DNA from: an uncultured Desulfobacterales bacterium
GTDB taxonomy: Bacteria; Desulfobacterota; Desulfobacteria; Desulfobacterales; UBA11574
Direction of reading: 5' to 3'
Assembly: GCA_937925895.1 (NCBI GenBank)
Contig: CALANC010000406.1
Coordinates: forward strand, 1-9,335
DNA length: 9,335 nucleotides
The position numbers and the translations under genes were made by a program. Shown piece after piece: positions 7,092-9,335 of the stretch; positions within the stretch are counted from its first letter, which is position 1, and each line of letters starts with the position of its first letter. The notes under the pieces are model-generated. The model did not search any database, was not told where the DNA came from, and saw nothing but the letters and a program-made list of their open reading frames with translations.

Positions 7092-7097
7092 AAGGAG
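7092..7097 (+). promoter_or_regulatory. Ribosome binding site that decides the flavoprotein start
   Basis: AAGGAG lies 5 nt before ATG 7103, and the FMN-binding fold begins immediately after that ATG. This excludes the in-frame ATG at 7058, which is upstream of the box. Confidence 0.75.
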
Positions 7098-7102
7098 AAG
7101 AA

Positions 7103-7684
7103 ATGGATAAAATTATAGCTGTTTATGGCAGTCCCAGGCGCCGGGGAAATACGGCAACCTTGCTTAAGCATTCCGTTAAAGGCGCTATTGAAGCCGGAGC
7201 CGAGGTGCAGGAAATCATTCTAAGAGATCAAAAAATGTCGCCTTGCCTTGAAATATACGGTTGTAAAAAGGACGGGCAGTGTGCCATTAAAGATGATTAT
7301 CAACCCGTTATTGAGCAAATACTGGCTGCAAAAGGATTGATGCTGGCCAGTCCCATCTTTTTTTATTCGGTCAGTGCCCACACGAAAATATTAATGGATC
7401 GCTGTCAGTCACTTTGGGTAAAAAAATATTGGCTTGATAAAGTCCCTTTCGATCAATGGAAACCCAAACGAAAGGGTCTCTTTATTTCAGTCGGGGCCAC
7501 CAAAGGGAAAAAACTTTTTGCCGGCACCCTTTTGTCAATCAAATATTTTTTTGATGTGTTAGACATGGAGCTTTGGCGATCCCTTCTATATCGGGGGCTG
7601 GATTTTGAAGACGATGTGTTAAAACACCCGGAATACCTTGAAGAAGCCTATCAGGCCGGCAAAAACTTTGCTGAAGCGCTTTGA
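7103..7684 (+). CDS. NADPH-dependent FMN reductase / flavodoxin-fold protein
   Basis: This 193-aa protein has a flavodoxin-like fold. The FMN phosphate loop GSPRRRGNT sits at residues 9-17 right after the first beta strand (IIAVY). The central SPIFFYSVSAHTKILMDR block at 83-100 is typical of the NADPH-dependent FMN reductase / iron-sulfur flavoprotein group. Between them CLEIYGCKKDGQC (48-60) then IKDD marks the region where true iron-sulfur flavoproteins have a compact CxxCxxC..C cluster site. Here only three Cys occur, spaced C-x5-C-x5-C, so a normal [4Fe-4S] cluster is doubtful. I start at ATG 7103 because AAGGAG lies 5 nt upstream; an ATG at 7058 would add 15 residues ahead of the first beta strand and has no better signal. 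It probably reduces quinones, metals or small electrophiles with NAD(P)H, or carries electrons; the substrate is unknown. It appears to be a single gene with its own promoter. Confidence 0.87.
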   Translation: MDKIIAVYGSPRRRGNTATLLKHSVKGAIEAGAEVQEIILRDQKMSPCLEIYGCKKDGQCAIKDDYQPVIEQILAAKGLMLASPIFFYSVSAHTKILMDRCQSLWVKKYWLDKVPFDQWKPKRKGLFISVGATKGKKLFAGTLLSIKYFFDVLDMELWRSLLYRGLDFEDDVLKHPEYLEEAYQAGKNFAEAL

Positions 7685-7718
7685 TCCATTGCGTCCAAAA
7701 AAACCGAATTCATTTAAA

Positions 7719-7739
7719 CACCCGCTATTTGAGCAGGTG
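7719..7739. repeat. Imperfect hairpin downstream of the flavoprotein gene
   Basis: CACC at 7719-7722 pairs with GGTG at 7736-7739, and GCT at 7724-7726 with AGC at 7732-7734, around a 5-nt loop with one C/A mismatch. It lies about 35 bp after the stop codon. No T-run follows on the plus strand, so it is at best a weak or factor-assisted end of transcript. Confidence 0.3.
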
Positions 7740-7820
7740 GCAGATAGCCGACGCATAACGGTGTGCAAGCCTCCTCCACTAAGTACAAAAGCGAATCATT
7801 TGGTCCGTCGGTCATGAGAT

Positions 7821-7849
7821 AAATTCCTTTGCCGGAAAAGATGGAATTT
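7821..7849. repeat. Inverted repeat upstream of the FMN enzyme gene
   Basis: AAATTCC (7821-7827) is mirrored by GGAATTT (7843-7849). An inner CTTT/AAAG pairing can extend the stem with a 3-nt bulge. It lies about 50 bp upstream of the predicted -10 box, a position that would suit a regulator-binding site, but it could also be chance. Confidence 0.25.
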
Positions 7850-7896
7850 GAGGCGTTAGATTTCGACGTTGATTTCCCTTCATGTTATTTTAGGTT

Positions 7897-7905
7897 TGTT
7901 ATACT
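7897..7905 (+). promoter_or_regulatory. Extended -10 promoter of the FMN enzyme gene
   Basis: TG at 7897-7898, one base, then TATACT at 7900-7905 make a good extended -10 element. No convincing -35 hexamer sits 17 nt upstream, as expected for extended -10 promoters. The predicted start near 7912 leaves a short leader containing AGAGG. Confidence 0.5.
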
Positions 7906-7933
7906 GGCAAGACCATTTTGAGAGGTGATGTCA

Positions 7934-8908
7934 ATGGATTCTATCAAAACAGATTTTTCAACACAGTTTGATATTAAATATCCTATTATTTGTGCCCCTA
8001 TGTTTCTTGTGAGCACGGTAAAAATGGTAGTTAATGCAAGCGAAGCAGGCGGAATGGGAACCTTTCCGGCTCTAAATTACCGTCCCATCGAGAAATATCG
8101 TCAAGCTATTATCAAGATAAAAGATCTGACCACAAAACCGTTTGGAATCAATATTATCGTTCAAAAGTCTAACAAATACCAGTACAAGCAGATCGATTAT
8201 GCACTTGATGAGAGGGTACCCTTGATCATAACCTCTTTGGGAAATCCAGCAGAGGTGATTCGACTGTCACATCAGGTGGGAACTAGAGTGTATTGTGATG
8301 TCGTAGGATATGAGCATGCTAAAAAGGTTGCTGATCTTGGAGCTGATGGGCTCATCGCTGTGGGATTTGGTGCTGGTGGTCATGCTGGAAATATTTCACC
8401 TTTAGCCCTCATTCCTAATTTAGTGAAAAAGATTGAACTGCCGGTCGTTGCCGCCGGTAGTATTGTGAGCGGAAATGGAATGGCAGCGGCGTTTGCTCTG
8501 GGCGCTTCTGCAGTCTATATGGGAACACGCTTTATTGCCTCGAAAGAAGCAGAAGTTGCAGAAAAATATAAAATTGCAATTACCAGCGCTGCATGTGAAG
8601 ATATCGTAAATACCGACAGGGTAGACGGATTCCCCGGCAATTTTATTCGAACCAAAGAATTGGAGGCACTGGGTCTGGAAAAGGGGTTGATTGAAGAAAT
8701 ATTTACAAAAAACAAAAGAATCAAACGATTCATTTCGCTAAATCGTGCTGCGCGGTCTCTATTTGGCGATGTGGATTCGAAGGCTTCATATAAAACCGTC
8801 TATTCTGCAGGCCATGGGGTTGGCCTTATCGATGAGGTTTTATCAATTAAGGAGATAATGGAAAAAACCATAAGGGAATACAAAGAGATCAAAGCACATT
8901 TGCCTTAG
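7934..8908 (+). CDS. FMN-dependent nitronate monooxygenase / FabK-like (NPD family) oxidoreductase
   Basis: This is a 324-aa TIM-barrel flavoenzyme of the 2-nitropropane dioxygenase family, which includes nitronate monooxygenases and the enoyl-ACP reductase FabK. Visible signatures are the first strand YPIICAPM (16-23), GGMGTFPALN near 40-48, KPFGINI, GFGAGGHAG (144-152) with the conserved His150, PVVAAGSIVSGNG for the FMN phosphate site, and LGASAVYMGTRFIASKEA. I choose ATG 7934 because AGAGG (7921-7925) lies 8 nt upstream. In-frame GTG 7925 and ATG 7928 overlap or crowd that box. It has its own extended -10 promoter. No fatty-acid synthesis gene is adjacent, so FabK is not favoured, but sequence alone cannot separate nitronate oxidation from enoyl reduction or another FMN-dependent reaction. 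Its stop codon interlocks with that of the convergent last gene (TTAG at 8905-8908). The family call is secure. Confidence 0.9.
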   Translation: MDSIKTDFSTQFDIKYPIICAPMFLVSTVKMVVNASEAGGMGTFPALNYRPIEKYRQAIIKIKDLTTKPFGINIIVQKSNKYQYKQIDYALDERVPLIITSLGNPAEVIRLSHQVGTRVYCDVVGYEHAKKVADLGADGLIAVGFGAGGHAGNISPLALIPNLVKKIELPVVAAGSIVSGNGMAAAFALGASAVYMGTRFIASKEAEVAEKYKIAITSAACEDIVNTDRVDGFPGNFIRTKELEALGLEKGLIEEIFTKNKRIKRFISLNRAARSLFGDVDSKASYKTVYSAGHGVGLIDEVLSIKEIMEKTIREYKEIKAHLP

Positions 8909-9335
8909 TATCCAATCTCGGAATCCGGCAAGATACATGCCTGTTCCAGAACTTCAATAAAGTGCGGGTTTGTCACTCGTAATCTGTTAATAATATCCCA
9001 TGAAAGTATATTCTCAAGAGTGGGTTGCTCTATTTTAATTCCTGATTCTCTACTCACTGCCTCCATGATTAACGATAGAGAATAAATCGTTATCATCTCC
9101 AACATTTTCTCAATTGAAATGTCGGTCGTGTTGTCGCCCCGGGAATTCAATATATCTGATACACAGACAGTTAGAATTGGATCGGCAACGTCATCCGGTT
9201 TTTTACATTCTTCTAAATCATAGCTGGTATTTAAAAATTCCTCAGCCATATTTTGTAGAATAGGTAACCATATATTATTCAGGTTCTGCGGTAAAATTGC
9301 ATCAGAACCGTATTTTAAAACTTGATTGTTAAATC
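8905..9335 (-). CDS. Hypothetical protein, C-terminal part (open to the window edge)
   Basis: I do not recognise this protein. The stop is TAA at 8907-8905 on the minus strand, and the frame has no stop up to the right edge, giving at least 143 residues. An in-frame ATG at 9249 would give 114 aa, but no Shine-Dalgarno box precedes it (the upstream bases are CTACAAAAT). The 28 codons before it read as normal protein (KYGSDAILPQNL, then NIWLPILQNM), so the real start is probably outside the window. The visible part is acidic and mostly helical. It has a hydrophobic helix SIEKMLEMITIYSLSLIMEA in the middle and ends VLEQACILPDSEIGY; there is no transmembrane segment or metal motif. It converges on the FMN enzyme with a 4-nt overlap. 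Gene reality is likely from the long open frame and amphipathic pattern; function is unknown. Confidence 0.65.
   Translation of the reverse strand, partial: FNNQVLKYGSDAILPQNLNNIWLPILQNMAEEFLNTSYDLEECKKPDDVADPILTVCVSDILNSRGDNTTDISIEKMLEMITIYSLSLIMEAVSRESGIKIEQPTLENILSWDIINRLRVTNPHFIEVLEQACILPDSEIGY

Noticed and set aside
7685..7933. Possible small gene or RNA in the 249-bp gap before the FMN enzyme
   Set aside because: No frame with a start and ribosome binding site, and no tRNA-like or riboswitch-like fold could be recognised; only weak inverted repeats and the promoter are visible.
1..9335. Defence system, CRISPR array, toxin-antitoxin pair or mobile element
   Set aside because: No tandem spaced repeats, transposase, integrase, terminal inverted repeats or paired small toxin/antitoxin frames were found; the genes are ordinary metabolic and housekeeping families.

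Overview
The window is about 9.3 kb of ordinary, densely coded bacterial chromosome with moderate-to-low GC. It holds ten protein-coding genes, the last cut by the right edge. I see no tRNA, rRNA, CRISPR array, insertion sequence or phage gene. An HdrC/HdrB pair, a DUF2889 protein, a SlyD-type isomerase with a Cys-rich tail, a 'CLEIYGC'-type NADPH-dependent flavoprotein and a FabK/NPD-type FMN enzyme together suggest an anaerobic Desulfobacterota (sulfate-reducer-like, perhaps Desulfobacterales). That assignment is inference from gene content, not from a marker gene.

Layout. 109-2199 (+) is a full-length thioredoxin-domain/DUF255 protein (YyaL/SPATA20 family). A 301-bp non-coding stretch (2200-2500) follows, with a hairpin and two sigma70-like -35 boxes. 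Next is a translationally overlapped pair (2501-3941, +) encoding an HdrC-like ferredoxin subunit and an HdrB-like CCG-domain subunit, with no HdrA in the window. Converging on it from the minus strand are a major facilitator transporter (5754-4537) and a small DUF423 membrane protein (4461-4075). A divergent promoter region separates the transporter from a DUF2889 protein (5883-6428, +). That gene meets a minus-strand SlyD-like prolyl isomerase tail to tail, with interlocked stop codons (6425-6916). A second divergent promoter region leads to a small flavoprotein (7103-7684, +). An FMN-dependent nitronate monooxygenase/FabK-like enzyme (7934-8908, +) follows. It meets the last gene, an unrecognised minus-strand protein, by the same interlocked TTAG stop arrangement. 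The frame of that last gene stays open to the window edge, so it is probably the C-terminal part of a longer protein.

How the genes work together. Only hdrCB is clearly an operon; it looks like a redox module that passes electrons between an Fe-S carrier and a thiol/disulfide-type active site. The transporter and DUF423 genes may be co-transcribed. The other genes look like single units under their own promoters. The flavoprotein, the FMN enzyme and the Hdr pair fit a redox-rich anaerobic metabolism, but nothing in the sequence ties them into one pathway. I found no convincing new multi-gene system. The points most worth a second look are the HdrA-less hdrCB pair with its long leader, the twice-repeated TTAG tail-to-tail overlap, and the unrecognised open-ended gene at the right edge.
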